The notes: generated from the letters alone by a model not told the origin. Counted from the stretch's first letter, positions 1-8,429 are shown. The stretch is 23,532 nucleotides of DNA from Pseudobutyrivibrio sp. (GCA_024691465.1 JAILNO010000189.1:1-23532), one strand, 5' to 3'. A program made the numbers and translations.

Positions 1-1299
1 CTTCACCCTAGTCGCAATCTCTTCAACTATATCGCACAGTTCGAAATCATACTTGGACAGATTAATTGATATAGGTACTAAAGGAAGCTCCTTCTCTATC
101 ACCTCTTTAATATCCTTAATTACGCAATCCAATATATATAAATCAAGCTTATGAATAAGCTTAGCATTCTCAAGTACATATATGAAATGATCAGGAGGAA
201 TCAATCCCTTTACAGGATCAATCCATCTGGCAAGTGCTTCCTCATCGCACACCATGCCATTAACAGATCTTATAATCTGCTGATAGTATGGCTTAATCCA
301 TCCCTCTTCCATAGCTTTTTCGAAAGAATTAATTACATACTCGTAGTGAATAGCCTGTGCATGTATATTGTCATCATAATAACAGTAGCTAGAGACATAT
401 GCTCCCTTTTCTGTATCGCCGGCAATCTTGGCTCTATCGCAGGCACTACTTGCGGACACATCTTCGAATTCCATAGAGTATATACCCACATGCACTGGTA
501 GAGTCTTGCCTGCATTGGCATGCTTCAAGTCCTTGAATATCTCACTTAATTCATCCTCTATAACTTCTGAGTCAGTGTAGACAGCGAAATGATCCTGCCC
601 CATCCTTCCACAATTTTCGCTTGCATAGTATCTCTTAAGGATCTGAGCAAAATCTAAAAGTAACTTATCCCCTTCCTCTAATCCATATTTCTCGTTGAAA
701 TACTTCATACCCGTCAGGTCGAAGAACATCACGGACATATTCTTACCTGCGGCATTAATAGACCCTTTGCCTTCCTCTGCAAGAGTCAAAAAGTACGACA
801 TGTTAGGTAGCCCAGTGAGTGTATCGTAGAAGTTTCCACGAATAAGGCTCTCCTTGCACATTAAATTCTTATAATTAGATGCTAATTTCTCCGAAAGTGG
901 GTTGCTCTCATCATCACCAAATCCCTCCACTATATATATGGTGCTCGAAAGCATAACCCCAGTTGGAGTCAAGAAATGTTCCCCATGAGCATGCACTATT
1001 GCATAGTCATTAGTATAGTGTGATAGACTGCGATATACACAGTCATAGCTATCTCCCCCTGTTGCGAATTCCAAGGCAGCATCTGCTACTCTAGCCACAT
1101 CATCAGGATGAGTATCACGATACATATCATTATCTAATAAGTCGATAACCCCATCCCTATCATTACCCATAATCTTGCAAAGACCATCTGTCACTAGCAG
1201 TGTAACAACTCGCTTATCTATCAGTTGATAGATAGCCATTGGAATATTAAGATTTTCAAGTGTCTTTCTCTCTAATTCCCCAAACTCATATCTAGCCAT
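1..1299 (-). CDS. PAS-GGDEF-EAL cyclic-di-GMP signalling protein, partial (C-terminus off window)
   Basis: Open frame from an ATG at 1299 to the left edge: 433 codons visible, no stop reached. The start follows GGAGG (1306-1310) with a 6-nt spacer. Residues about 1-125 look like a PAS-type sensor, and about 150-300 form a GGDEF domain. The GGDEF signature is degenerate: GQDHF at residues 234-238, so diguanylate cyclase activity is unlikely. From about 310 an EAL phosphodiesterase domain begins, with an intact ExLxR motif (Glu354, Leu356, Arg358) and a downstream INLS stretch carrying the usual metal-binding Asn. The rest of EAL, with the other catalytic acids, lies outside the window. No membrane segment is visible in the part seen, so it is probably cytosolic. 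The likely role is c-di-GMP hydrolysis, with the PAS and dead GGDEF domains as regulatory modules. It lies 81 nt downstream of the GTPase-Rae1 gene on the same strand. Confidence 0.88.
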   Translation of the reverse strand, partial: MARYEFGELERKTLENLNIPMAIYQLIDKRVVTLLVTDGLCKIMGNDRDGVIDLLDNDMYRDTHPDDVARVADAALEFATGGDSYDCVYRSLSHYTNDYAIVHAHGEHFLTPTGVMLSSTIYIVEGFGDDESNPLSEKLASNYKNLMCKESLIRGNFYDTLTGLPNMSYFLTLAEEGKGSINAAGKNMSVMFFDLTGMKYFNEKYGLEEGDKLLLDFAQILKRYYASENCGRMGQDHFAVYTDSEVIEDELSEIFKDLKHANAGKTLPVHVGIYSMEFEDVSASSACDRAKIAGDTEKGAYVSSYCYYDDNIHAQAIHYEYVINSFEKAMEEGWIKPYYQQIIRSVNGMVCDEEALARWIDPVKGLIPPDHFIYVLENAKLIHKLDLYILDCVIKDIKEVIEKELPLVPISINLSKYDFELCDIVEEIATRVK

Positions 1300-1345
1300 A
1301 CATAACCTCCAAAAAGGTTGCCTCATCCCCATTTTTTCAGATTCT

Positions 1346-1351
1346 AGTATA
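1346..1351 (-). promoter_or_regulatory. weak candidate -10 box for the c-di-GMP gene
   Basis: On the minus strand TATACT sits 46 nt ahead of the ATG at 1299. No convincing -35 lies 16-18 nt upstream (ACAATA at 17 nt), so this is a weak call. The 1300-1380 gap has no visible terminator after the preceding gene, so readthrough from the upstream operon is an alternative. Confidence 0.3.
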
Positions 1352-1380
1352 GCCAAATATTATGAATATATTGTTAAAAA

Positions 1381-3936
1381 TTATTTAATATCAAAAGTCT
1401 CTCTAAGCTCTCTAGCTCTCCTATCCACCTCTTGAATAAACTCTCTAGATGATATAAGTCTAGCTCCAGCGCCTCTAATAATAACCTGCTCTAGTCCATC
1501 TGAAGTGACTACAGTTATATCGTATTTTTTGCCGTGCTCGTGGGTAAAACGCTCTATATAAGCGTCAGCCGTCTGAGCCTCTGCCGTAAATACCTGATGA
1601 ATATTGAGATAATCTGATGCAGTAACCTCATGCCCCTTCACTCGATAGGCATCGAATACTGCTATTACATTATAATCTGTCATGGCCTTATAGTTGCTTA
1701 ATATATCAAGCAGCTTACCTCTGGCTCCATCCAGATTCACATCCAGCACTTCCTTAAGCTCAGGCCAGGCATAGATTAGATTATATCCATCCACGAGCAG
1801 ATACTTATCCTTAGGCTTAACTTCCTTAGGAGCCTTATATACATAGTCTGAATCCACCCTACGTGGCCTGCTGGATTCACCATAATGCCATCCCTTCTTA
1901 GGATTCTTGCCCTGGTTGCTGTGGGTGGCTTGCTGTAGGATGGAATCTATCTCCTCAGGATCGAGCCACTCATCCACACTGTGATTCATCCTCTTACCAA
2001 CAGGCTCTATATCATAGTCCTCCTGTCTATCAGCGCGACATGGAACATGGCAATTATTCTTAACCTCGTCCCAAGGAACTATCTCTCCAGCTCCATGATG
2101 ACAGAATACAGAGGAAGCAGGATTATCCATATCTCCCTCAGGATTGTATCTGACAGCCTCCACTATCTCAGCAGGATTCTTGCACTCATCGAACCCATCA
2201 AATGTGAGACTGATCTGCCCCTGTCCCTTGGTAAAAGTAACTAAAGCCGATTGATAATTCCTAATACGAGAGGCTGGAGCTCTACCAGTAATAATAGATA
2301 AACCATCAGCATCAACAGGCATATCAAAGCTGCCATTGAAGCTCTCAATATCTGTCATGACTCTACCAATCTGCTCGGAAGGTACGGTAATCTCGAATCT
2401 ATAATAAGGCTCTAGAAGTACAGTGCCCACTTCCATAAGGCCCTGTCTGATAGCTCTATATGTAGCCTCTCTGAAATCGCCACCTTCAGTATGCTTAACA
2501 TGGGCTCTTCCTCCGATGACAGTATATTTGACATCTGTAATAGGGGCGCCGATTAATACTCCTAGATGTTCCTTCTCTAATATGTGAGTAATTATGAGTC
2601 GCTGCCAGTTGAGGGCCAGATTATCAGTAGAAACATCCGCCTCCACCTGAATACCCTCTCCTCTAGGCAATGGCTCCATCAGTATATGAGCCTCAGCATA
2701 ATGTCTAAGGGGCTCAAAATGGCCCACTCCCTCTACCGTATCTCTAATAGTCTCCTTATAAAGCACACCAGCCTCAATAAACTCAGCCTTCATCTGAAGC
2801 TCTTCCTCAATTCGTCTAAGAATAATCTCAGTCTGAACCTCACCCATGAGGTTAAAGGTAATCTCCTCAAGCTTCTCATCCCATGTAACATTAAGTGATG
2901 AATCCTCATCATTAAAAGCCATAAGCTTAGGATAGGCAAGACGTGGAATGGTATCATCTGTAAATATGAGTCTATACTTAAGCACTGGATTGAGAGTAAG
3001 CTCAGGCCTATCAGCCTCAACACCTATCCCCTGACCCGCAAAAGTCCCCTTAGGTCCCACCAAAGCCACCACATCCCCAGCATGAGCTGTGTCTACCTGG
3101 GTATATTTCACTCCTGAATACACTCTAATCTGATCTATCTTCTCACTGTCAAAGAGAGTATCCTTAACCTTAATCTGGCCTGATGTAAGCTTCATAAAAG
3201 TAAGCCTGGCATCCCTTCCCAGACTCTCTATCTTATATATACGGCCACCTAACTCTCCTGAGGAATCCCTCTTGCTATTACGGTAGTCGCTAATCCCCTT
3301 CATATAGTCAAGGAGCTCCTCCACTCCCTCATTCTTAAGGGCTGAACCATATAATACTGGGAATATCTTGCCTTCTAAGGTAAGTTCATAGATGCTCTCA
3401 TTACTAAGAATGCCTTCCTCTAAGAACTCTTCCATGGCAGACTCATCCTCTGTAGCCATATCCTCGTGATTATCTAACATGTGGCAAGAATTAGATAGCT
3501 TATCCTTGAGATTAAGCAATAGCTCTTCCCTTGTAATCCCACTCATATCCATCTTGTTAATGAAGATTACAGTAGGAACACCATTCTTAGCTAGTAGATT
3601 GAATAGTGTCTTAGTGTGAGCCTGTACACCATCAGTTCCACTAATTAATAGAACTGCAAAGTCAAGAGCACATATGGCCCTCTCTGTCTCAGTGGCGAAA
3701 TCCACATGGCCTGGAGTATCAAGAAGAGTCATATCGCTGCCCTTGTAATTTAAAACTGCAGGCTTAGAAAAAATAGTAATACCGCGATTCTTCTCCTGTA
3801 AGTCCGTATCTAAAAAGGCGTCCCCATGGTCTACTCGACCAATGGACGCCAATTGTCCTGCGTTATATAGAATTGCTTCAGATAATGTAGTCTTGCCAGC
3901 ATCTACATGGGCAAGAATCCCCCAAGTTGAATTCAT
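1381..3936 (-). CDS. TetM-like ribosomal GTPase fused to a C-terminal Rae1/YacP NYN ribonuclease domain
   Basis: 851 aa, about 200 longer than classical TetM/TetO (about 640 aa). Residues 1-about 640 follow the EF-G/TetM layout. The GTPase motifs are intact: AHVDAGKTT (9-17), RGITI (51-55), DTPGH (73-77), NKMD (127-130). Domain IV and the EF-G C-terminal domain follow. A linker (about 634-710) leads to a NYN/PIN-like nuclease domain at 711-850. That domain resembles Bacillus subtilis Rae1 (YacP) closely as I recall it: LLVDGYN (713-719), VFDAY (760-764), TADAYIE (789-795), VTSD (810-813). Rae1 cuts mRNA in the ribosomal A site, the same site visited by TetM. The domain IV tip does not carry the TetM YSPVSTPADFR loop, so tetracycline resistance should not be assumed. 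A Cys/His-rich patch (Cys612, His613, His614, Cys629, His630, Cys633) lies before the linker. The ATG overlaps the upstream yitT-like stop by 1 nt (TAATG), and AGAGGA lies upstream of it. Confidence 0.9.
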   Translation of the reverse strand: MNSTWGILAHVDAGKTTLSEAILYNAGQLASIGRVDHGDAFLDTDLQEKNRGITIFSKPAVLNYKGSDMTLLDTPGHVDFATETERAICALDFAVLLISGTDGVQAHTKTLFNLLAKNGVPTVIFINKMDMSGITREELLLNLKDKLSNSCHMLDNHEDMATEDESAMEEFLEEGILSNESIYELTLEGKIFPVLYGSALKNEGVEELLDYMKGISDYRNSKRDSSGELGGRIYKIESLGRDARLTFMKLTSGQIKVKDTLFDSEKIDQIRVYSGVKYTQVDTAHAGDVVALVGPKGTFAGQGIGVEADRPELTLNPVLKYRLIFTDDTIPRLAYPKLMAFNDEDSSLNVTWDEKLEEITFNLMGEVQTEIILRRIEEELQMKAEFIEAGVLYKETIRDTVEGVGHFEPLRHYAEAHILMEPLPRGEGIQVEADVSTDNLALNWQRLIITHILEKEHLGVLIGAPITDVKYTVIGGRAHVKHTEGGDFREATYRAIRQGLMEVGTVLLEPYYRFEITVPSEQIGRVMTDIESFNGSFDMPVDADGLSIITGRAPASRIRNYQSALVTFTKGQGQISLTFDGFDECKNPAEIVEAVRYNPEGDMDNPASSVFCHHGAGEIVPWDEVKNNCHVPCRADRQEDYDIEPVGKRMNHSVDEWLDPEEIDSILQQATHSNQGKNPKKGWHYGESSRPRRVDSDYVYKAPKEVKPKDKYLLVDGYNLIYAWPELKEVLDVNLDGARGKLLDILSNYKAMTDYNVIAVFDAYRVKGHEVTASDYLNIHQVFTAEAQTADAYIERFTHEHGKKYDITVVTSDGLEQVIIRGAGARLISSREFIQEVDRRARELRETFDIK

Positions 3937-4802
3937 TAATTGTATCCTCTAAATCCTTTTCCTATTATCTCGCTACTATTGGTAATTGCAATGAATGCAG
4001 AAGGCTGATTCTTCCTTATGAAGTTCTTAAGCTCCACAGCCTGCTGTCTCTTAAGAATAGTAAGGATTACTGTCTTCTCATTATGGGCAAAGCAACCCTC
4101 GGCCTTATAAACAGTAGCGCCCTTCTTAAGATCATTCATAATGTAATCTACTATTGGCTCAGGATCATTACAAATAATAGTAAAATACTTAGCCAAATTA
4201 ATATTCTCTATAGTCTCATCCACTACGAGAGACTTAGCAAGGAGTCCCACTAGTGAGAATAATCCAGTCTCCACATTAAATACAAGACATGCCATAATTA
4301 CAATTACCACATCAGATAGAAACAGAGCTGTTCCTATATCTACCTTAGTGTATTTCTTAAGAATCATAGCAACTATATCTGTACCGCCTGATGAAGCTCC
4401 TAAGTTGAAAAATACAGCAGAAGCAAATGCAGGAAGAGCTATAGCAAATATAAGCTCTAGCACCGGCTGATCAGTAAGTGGCCTATCCATAGGATAGAGC
4501 TTCTCAAGTATACTAGGTCCTATAGATACCAGTAATGTAATATATGTAGTCTTAATTCCGAAGCTCTTACCAAATACTACGAATCCCTCAATTAAGAGAA
4601 TTATATTAATGATAAGATTGATATTACCTGGTGTGTGTGGCAACAGCTCTGCCAGCACAATGGAAATACCACTGACTCCTCCAAAGGAGAAGTGGTTAGG
4701 GAACTTGAAAAAGTATATGCCTATAACCATAAAAATGGATGCAATAGTAAACATTATGTATTCATATATGTCCTGCTTATGACTATATATCTTATGAATC
4801 AT
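3936..4802 (-). CDS. YitT family membrane protein (DUF161 + DUF2179)
   Basis: 288 aa. The N-terminal two thirds are hydrophobic with about five or six membrane segments (from about residue 13 to 195) and the family signature GASSGGTDIVA (135-145). The C-terminal 80 residues form a soluble DUF2179 domain with the typical YKAEG and TNSSEIIGKGF stretches (about 203-285). YitT proteins are common inner-membrane proteins of Firmicutes without a firmly assigned substrate, so no transport role is claimed. The gene overlaps the methyltransferase stop by 11 nt and ends 1 nt into the GTPase-Rae1 start codon, so it is an internal operon member. Only a weak ribosome site (AAAGGA, about 10 nt from ATG) is visible, suggesting translational coupling. 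Confidence 0.9.
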   Translation of the reverse strand: MIHKIYSHKQDIYEYIMFTIASIFMVIGIYFFKFPNHFSFGGVSGISIVLAELLPHTPGNINLIINIILLIEGFVVFGKSFGIKTTYITLLVSIGPSILEKLYPMDRPLTDQPVLELIFAIALPAFASAVFFNLGASSGGTDIVAMILKKYTKVDIGTALFLSDVVIVIMACLVFNVETGLFSLVGLLAKSLVVDETIENINLAKYFTIICNDPEPIVDYIMNDLKKGATVYKAEGCFAHNEKTVILTILKRQQAVELKNFIRKNQPSAFIAITNSSEIIGKGFRGYN

Positions 4803-6123
4803 ATCGTCTCAGTCCTTTCGGATAATGATTTTTGATCTGGCCCTTGACGGCCTTACCCCAACCAATAGAATAACCATCCACTGTAATTAATGTCCATCCA
4901 TCTGGCACATCATCTCTCAGGGATTGGCCATTGAGATAGTCCTTAATCTCAGCGGAATCTCTCGCTAAATTATATGTATATTTAACATCAGAAGCATTAA
5001 GTGCAAGAGCAAGCGCATGACTTGGCTCGAATCTATTCTTCTTAAGTGTACCTAAGAAGAGACCGCCTCTCAACACATGAAGTCCTGTAAAATCAGGGCA
5101 CTCATCTGGCAGCATGTATAGCAAATCATTTATAAGCAACAGATTACTCTTCCATGCTTTAGGCTCAGACATAGCATCCTTTATAAATGTTAAATAATCA
5201 TTTAATATCTTATCACTAATCTTGCCAGTAGAATAGGTGCCTCGAGCATCTATGCAATCATCCCTTCTACCGTCATCTCTCTTCTGTAAGAGAGCTGCAT
5301 AATGCCCCTCCCCCTTAACCTCATGAGGCCACAGCCTGCGCTCCTCAATCAGTTCCATATCTGAATGGCGACTCAAGAATGACTGTATGCACTCCTCATC
5401 CTCTAATCTGGCGAAAGTGCACGTACTATAACAGATCCTACCTCCAGGAATAAGCATCTCATAAGCATGATCTAATATCTCTGCCTGACGAGCTGCACAC
5501 ATCTCAACAGATTCAAGAGACCATTCATCACAGGCCTCATGATTCTTTCTAAACATACCCTCACCAGAACATGGTGCATCTACCATTATTTTATCAAAAT
5601 ATTCAGGAAATGACTGCGCCAACTTATCTGGATATTCAGAAGTGACAATGCAGTTCTTAATACCAAGTCTCTCTACATTCTCTGACAGTATCTTGGCACG
5701 ATTCTTCATAGGCTCATTAGAGATAAGTACCCCATCTCCAGCTAAATACCCTGCTATCTGGGTGGACTTGCCACCAGGTGCTGCGCACAGATCTAGGCAT
5801 ATATCACCAGGCGCAGGAGATAGCATCTCCACTGGTAGCTGTGCCGAAGCATCCTGTATATAATATACACCCGCAGCGTGATATGGGTGTATACCAGGTC
5901 GCATACTATCATCATAATAATAGCCATACCTGCTCCACTGAACCTGCTCTTGCAGCATATCCTCTATATTGTTAACAGCTGTATCATCAGCCTTAATTGG
6001 ATTGAACCTAAGAGCAGATATCTTATTCTGCTCGTAGGAACGCAAAAACGCATGGAAGTCAGGACCTAAGTCCTGCTCCATGCGATTAATAAAATCAATT
6101 GGTAAAAAAGAATTCTCAACCAT
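4792..6123 (-). CDS. rsmF: RsmF/NOL1-NOP2-sun type 16S rRNA m5C methyltransferase
   Basis: 443 aa. Predicted to place a 5-methyl group on a cytosine of 16S rRNA using S-adenosylmethionine. SAM motif I is DLCAAPGGKS (111-120). The two cysteines of the m5C mechanism are present: Cys185 in VDAPCSGEGMF (181-191) and Cys235 in CYSTCTF (231-237). The C-terminal 100 or so residues end in HYPKGLR, characteristic of the PUA-like RNA-binding domain of RsmF-type enzymes. Orthology to Escherichia coli RsmF is by family only; the exact target base is not known here. The ATG overlaps the argS stop as TAATG; GGAG lies 8 nt upstream of it, inside argS. Confidence 0.9.
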   Translation of the reverse strand: MVENSFLPIDFINRMEQDLGPDFHAFLRSYEQNKISALRFNPIKADDTAVNNIEDMLQEQVQWSRYGYYYDDSMRPGIHPYHAAGVYYIQDASAQLPVEMLSPAPGDICLDLCAAPGGKSTQIAGYLAGDGVLISNEPMKNRAKILSENVERLGIKNCIVTSEYPDKLAQSFPEYFDKIMVDAPCSGEGMFRKNHEACDEWSLESVEMCAARQAEILDHAYEMLIPGGRICYSTCTFARLEDEECIQSFLSRHSDMELIEERRLWPHEVKGEGHYAALLQKRDDGRRDDCIDARGTYSTGKISDKILNDYLTFIKDAMSEPKAWKSNLLLINDLLYMLPDECPDFTGLHVLRGGLFLGTLKKNRFEPSHALALALNASDVKYTYNLARDSAEIKDYLNGQSLRDDVPDGWTLITVDGYSIGWGKAVKGQIKNHYPKGLRRYDS

Positions 6124-7883
6124 TACATACGCTCCGGTGCTTTAAATCCAAGGAGGTCGATTGCCTTCTCAAGGACGCCACGTGTAAGCCATAATAGCTT
6201 AAGATAGCTTGCCTTAGTAGCTTCATCCTCCTCAGCTAGAATCTTAGTATCATGATAGAATCTATTAAATGCATTAGCTAAATCATAGATATATGCGCAT
6301 ATCTTGTGAGGTGCCATATCTTCATAAGCTGATGTAAGTGCTGCCATGAACTTGGTAAGCTCAAGCTGTAGATTCCTCTCAGACTCTGAGTGAGCAGGAA
6401 GGATACTTCCATCAAAGCTAGCAGCCCCCGACTTAGCAAGGATAGACTTACATCTAACGATAGTATATAGAATATATGGGCCTGTGTTACCCTCAGCTGA
6501 AGTAAATCTATCTATATCAAAGATATAATCCTTAGAAGCCTGATTAGAAAGATCTCCATACTTAACAGCAGATAATCCAACTACCTGAGCTGTCTTAATA
6601 GCTTCCTCATCATCCATGGTGCCATTCTCTCTAATCTTCTCAAGCATCTTATCCTCTACTTCCTTGAGGAGATACTCAAGACGCATAACGCCACCCTGTC
6701 TGGTCTTAAATGGCTTGCCGTCCTTACCATTCATAGTACCGAATCCGACGAAGTATAGGTTCTTATCTGCAGGAACAATGCCTGTCTTCTTGGCACATCT
6801 GAATACCTGTGTGAAATATAATTCCTGACGCTTATCAACTACATACACGATGGAATCTGGATTGTAATCCTTCATACGCCATACCATAGTTGCAAGATCA
6901 GTAGTATTGTAAAGTGAAGCCCCATCTGATTTAAGAATCATACAAGGAGGTACTTCCTTGGTATCTGTCTCTTCCTTGACATCTACTACAAGAGCCCCCT
7001 CTGATATATAAGCGAATCCGTCATCCTTCATCTTCTGAACCATATCTGGGATGTATGGCTGAGCATCGCTCTCGCCCTTCCAAAGGTCAAATGTAACGTC
7101 TAATTTCTCATAGTTGCGCTTGAGATCATTAACTGACACATTAAGGATATGTGAAAGTAATGCCTGATAGCCCTTGCGACCATGCTGCAATTCATATGTG
7201 GCAGTCATAGCTGCTTCCTTGTAAGAATCGTCTTCCTTAGACTTGCCTGAAGCACAAGGGTAGATCTCCTCAAGCTCTGAAATAGTAAATGGTGGCTCAG
7301 TTGGATACTCTCCATCATAGCTCTCATCGAAGTAACAAAGCTCTGGCTTGCGAAGCTTAAGCTCAGTGATAATAAGACCCATCTGAAGACCCCAGTCTCC
7401 TAAATGCACATCACCAATTACCTCATCTCCCATGAATCTGGCTGTACGCTTAATAGACTCACCGATGATAGCTGAACGAAGGTGTCCTACATGAAGTGGC
7501 TTAGCCACATTAGGTCCGCCGTAATCAATCATGATCTTCTTAGGAGTAGCCACCTTATCAAGGCCGAATCGCTCCTCGTCTGAAGCCATCTTAGAAACAT
7601 ACTCTGCAATAAACTCATCAGAAAGGTTCATATTGATGAATCCTGGAGGGCATGCCTCACACTTAGCAAACATAGAATTAGAAGCAAGTACCTCTACTAC
7701 CTCATTAGCAATAGCTATAGGAGCTTTCTTATATTCCTTAGCTGCTGCCATAGCACCATTACACTGAAATTGGCAAAGATCTGGTCTGTTTGAAAGGCTA
7801 ACCATTGCGTATTTCTCGTCGTAACCTTTTGCCTTGAATCCGGCAATTACCTCATCTTTAATCTGAGCGAGAATCTCTTTCAT
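6123..7883 (-). CDS. argS: arginyl-tRNA synthetase
   Basis: Class I aminoacyl-tRNA synthetase charging tRNA-Arg in the cytosol. An ATG at 7895 opens a 590-aa frame, but the GGAGG ribosome site (7889-7893) lies between it and the ATG at 7883, with a 5-nt spacer. I therefore choose 7883 (586 aa). In the longer numbering the N-terminal Add-1 domain covers about 1-95, the HIGH motif is HVGH (135-138), and the KMSK position reads KTRQGG (397-402), the relaxed form common in ArgS. The DALR anticodon-binding domain covers about 470-590. It is the first gene of the leftward operon and follows a strong-looking promoter. No T-box leader is present; the leader is only about 45-55 nt. Confidence 0.96.
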   Translation of the reverse strand: MKEILAQIKDEVIAGFKAKGYDEKYAMVSLSNRPDLCQFQCNGAMAAAKEYKKAPIAIANEVVEVLASNSMFAKCEACPPGFINMNLSDEFIAEYVSKMASDEERFGLDKVATPKKIMIDYGGPNVAKPLHVGHLRSAIIGESIKRTARFMGDEVIGDVHLGDWGLQMGLIITELKLRKPELCYFDESYDGEYPTEPPFTISELEEIYPCASGKSKEDDSYKEAAMTATYELQHGRKGYQALLSHILNVSVNDLKRNYEKLDVTFDLWKGESDAQPYIPDMVQKMKDDGFAYISEGALVVDVKEETDTKEVPPCMILKSDGASLYNTTDLATMVWRMKDYNPDSIVYVVDKRQELYFTQVFRCAKKTGIVPADKNLYFVGFGTMNGKDGKPFKTRQGGVMRLEYLLKEVEDKMLEKIRENGTMDDEEAIKTAQVVGLSAVKYGDLSNQASKDYIFDIDRFTSAEGNTGPYILYTIVRCKSILAKSGAASFDGSILPAHSESERNLQLELTKFMAALTSAYEDMAPHKICAYIYDLANAFNRFYHDTKILAEEDEATKASYLKLLWLTRGVLEKAIDLLGFKAPERM

Positions 7884-7939
7884 TTGTTCCTCCATTTATA
7901 TTAAAAAATACTAATTATTTCTTAAACTCACGGTGACAA

Positions 7940-7968
7940 ATTATACCATAAATCCATGTGCTATACAA
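7940..7968 (-). promoter_or_regulatory. sigma-A type promoter for the argS operon
   Basis: On the minus strand: -35 TTGTAT (7963-7968), 17-nt spacer, -10 TATAAT (7940-7945) with an extended TG one base upstream of the -10. It lies 57 nt before the argS ATG and is the only good promoter seen for the four-gene leftward operon. Confidence 0.75.
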
Positions 7969-7985
7969 TGAAGGCGCTATTTTCT

Positions 7986-8014
7986 TTTTCATATTATAAT
8001 ATATGTGATATGCT
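7986..8014 (+). promoter_or_regulatory. candidate promoter for the FlK-like thioesterase gene
   Basis: TTTTCA (7986-7991), 17-nt spacer, TATGCT (8009-8014) with TG one base before the -10. A nearby TATAAT at 7995-8000 has no usable -35. It is divergent from the argS promoter, with the -35 elements 18 nt apart. Confidence 0.45.
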
Positions 8015-8051
8015 CTAATAGTAATTAATCAACGGAAAGAAGGGACTATAT

Positions 8052-8429
8052 ATGTTAGAAGTAGGAATGAAGGGCCAGGCCCAGACAACTGTGACAATAG
8101 AAAATACCGCTAAGGAATTCCGTAGCGGTACTTTAGAAGTATTTGCAACACCAGCTATGCTCTCCCTTATGGAGGAGACCTGCTGGAAAATGATTCAGCC
8201 CGAGCTTGAGGATGGTCAAGGTTCCGTAGGAACCAGGGTAGATATTAGCCATGATAGAGCCAGCGGTATTGGTCGCACTATCACCTGTGAAGCCACCCTC
8301 ACTGAGATAGACAGACGCCGCCTCACCTTTGAAGTGACATGCTTCGATGAGAATGGCCCTATCGGTCATGGAACCCATGAGCGCTTCATCGTAGACAATG
8401 AGCGCTTTATGGCTAAGGCTAATTCTTAA
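8052..8429 (+). CDS. FlK-type (fluoroacetyl-CoA thioesterase family) hotdog thioesterase
   Basis: 125 aa, the full length for a single hotdog-fold thioesterase. Aligned from memory to Streptomyces cattleya FlK, the catalytic triad is kept with the right spacing: Thr33 (FlK Thr42), Glu41 (Glu50) and His67 (His76). The family stretches EVFATPAM (29-36), GSVGTRV (57-63) and GHGTHERFIV (105-114) are visible. It should hydrolyse an acyl-CoA in the cytosol; the natural acyl group is unknown, and fluoroacetate resistance is only one possibility. The start is supported by AAGGGA about 6 nt upstream. It is a single-gene unit, divergent from argS and convergent with the ABC permease with no base between the two stop codons. 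Confidence 0.85.
   Translation: MLEVGMKGQAQTTVTIENTAKEFRSGTLEVFATPAMLSLMEETCWKMIQPELEDGQGSVGTRVDISHDRASGIGRTITCEATLTEIDRRRLTFEVTCFDENGPIGHGTHERFIVDNERFMAKANS

Noticed and set aside
151..521. Small open frames inside the c-di-GMP gene
   Set aside because: The minus-strand EAL frame covers this region fully; the small frames are shadows.
1381..3936. Calling the GTPase a tetracycline resistance gene
   Set aside because: The TetM domain IV loop is absent, the protein carries an extra nuclease domain, and it sits in a housekeeping translation operon with no mobile-element signs.
7896..7939. T-box or other riboswitch ahead of argS
   Set aside because: The leader is only about 45-55 nt, with no specifier stem, T-box sequence or terminator.
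8371..8412. Hairpin from two AGCGCT blocks near the end of the thioesterase gene as a terminator
   Set aside because: The stem has a bulge and no T-run on either strand. The repeat reflects the coding pattern ERFIVDNERF.
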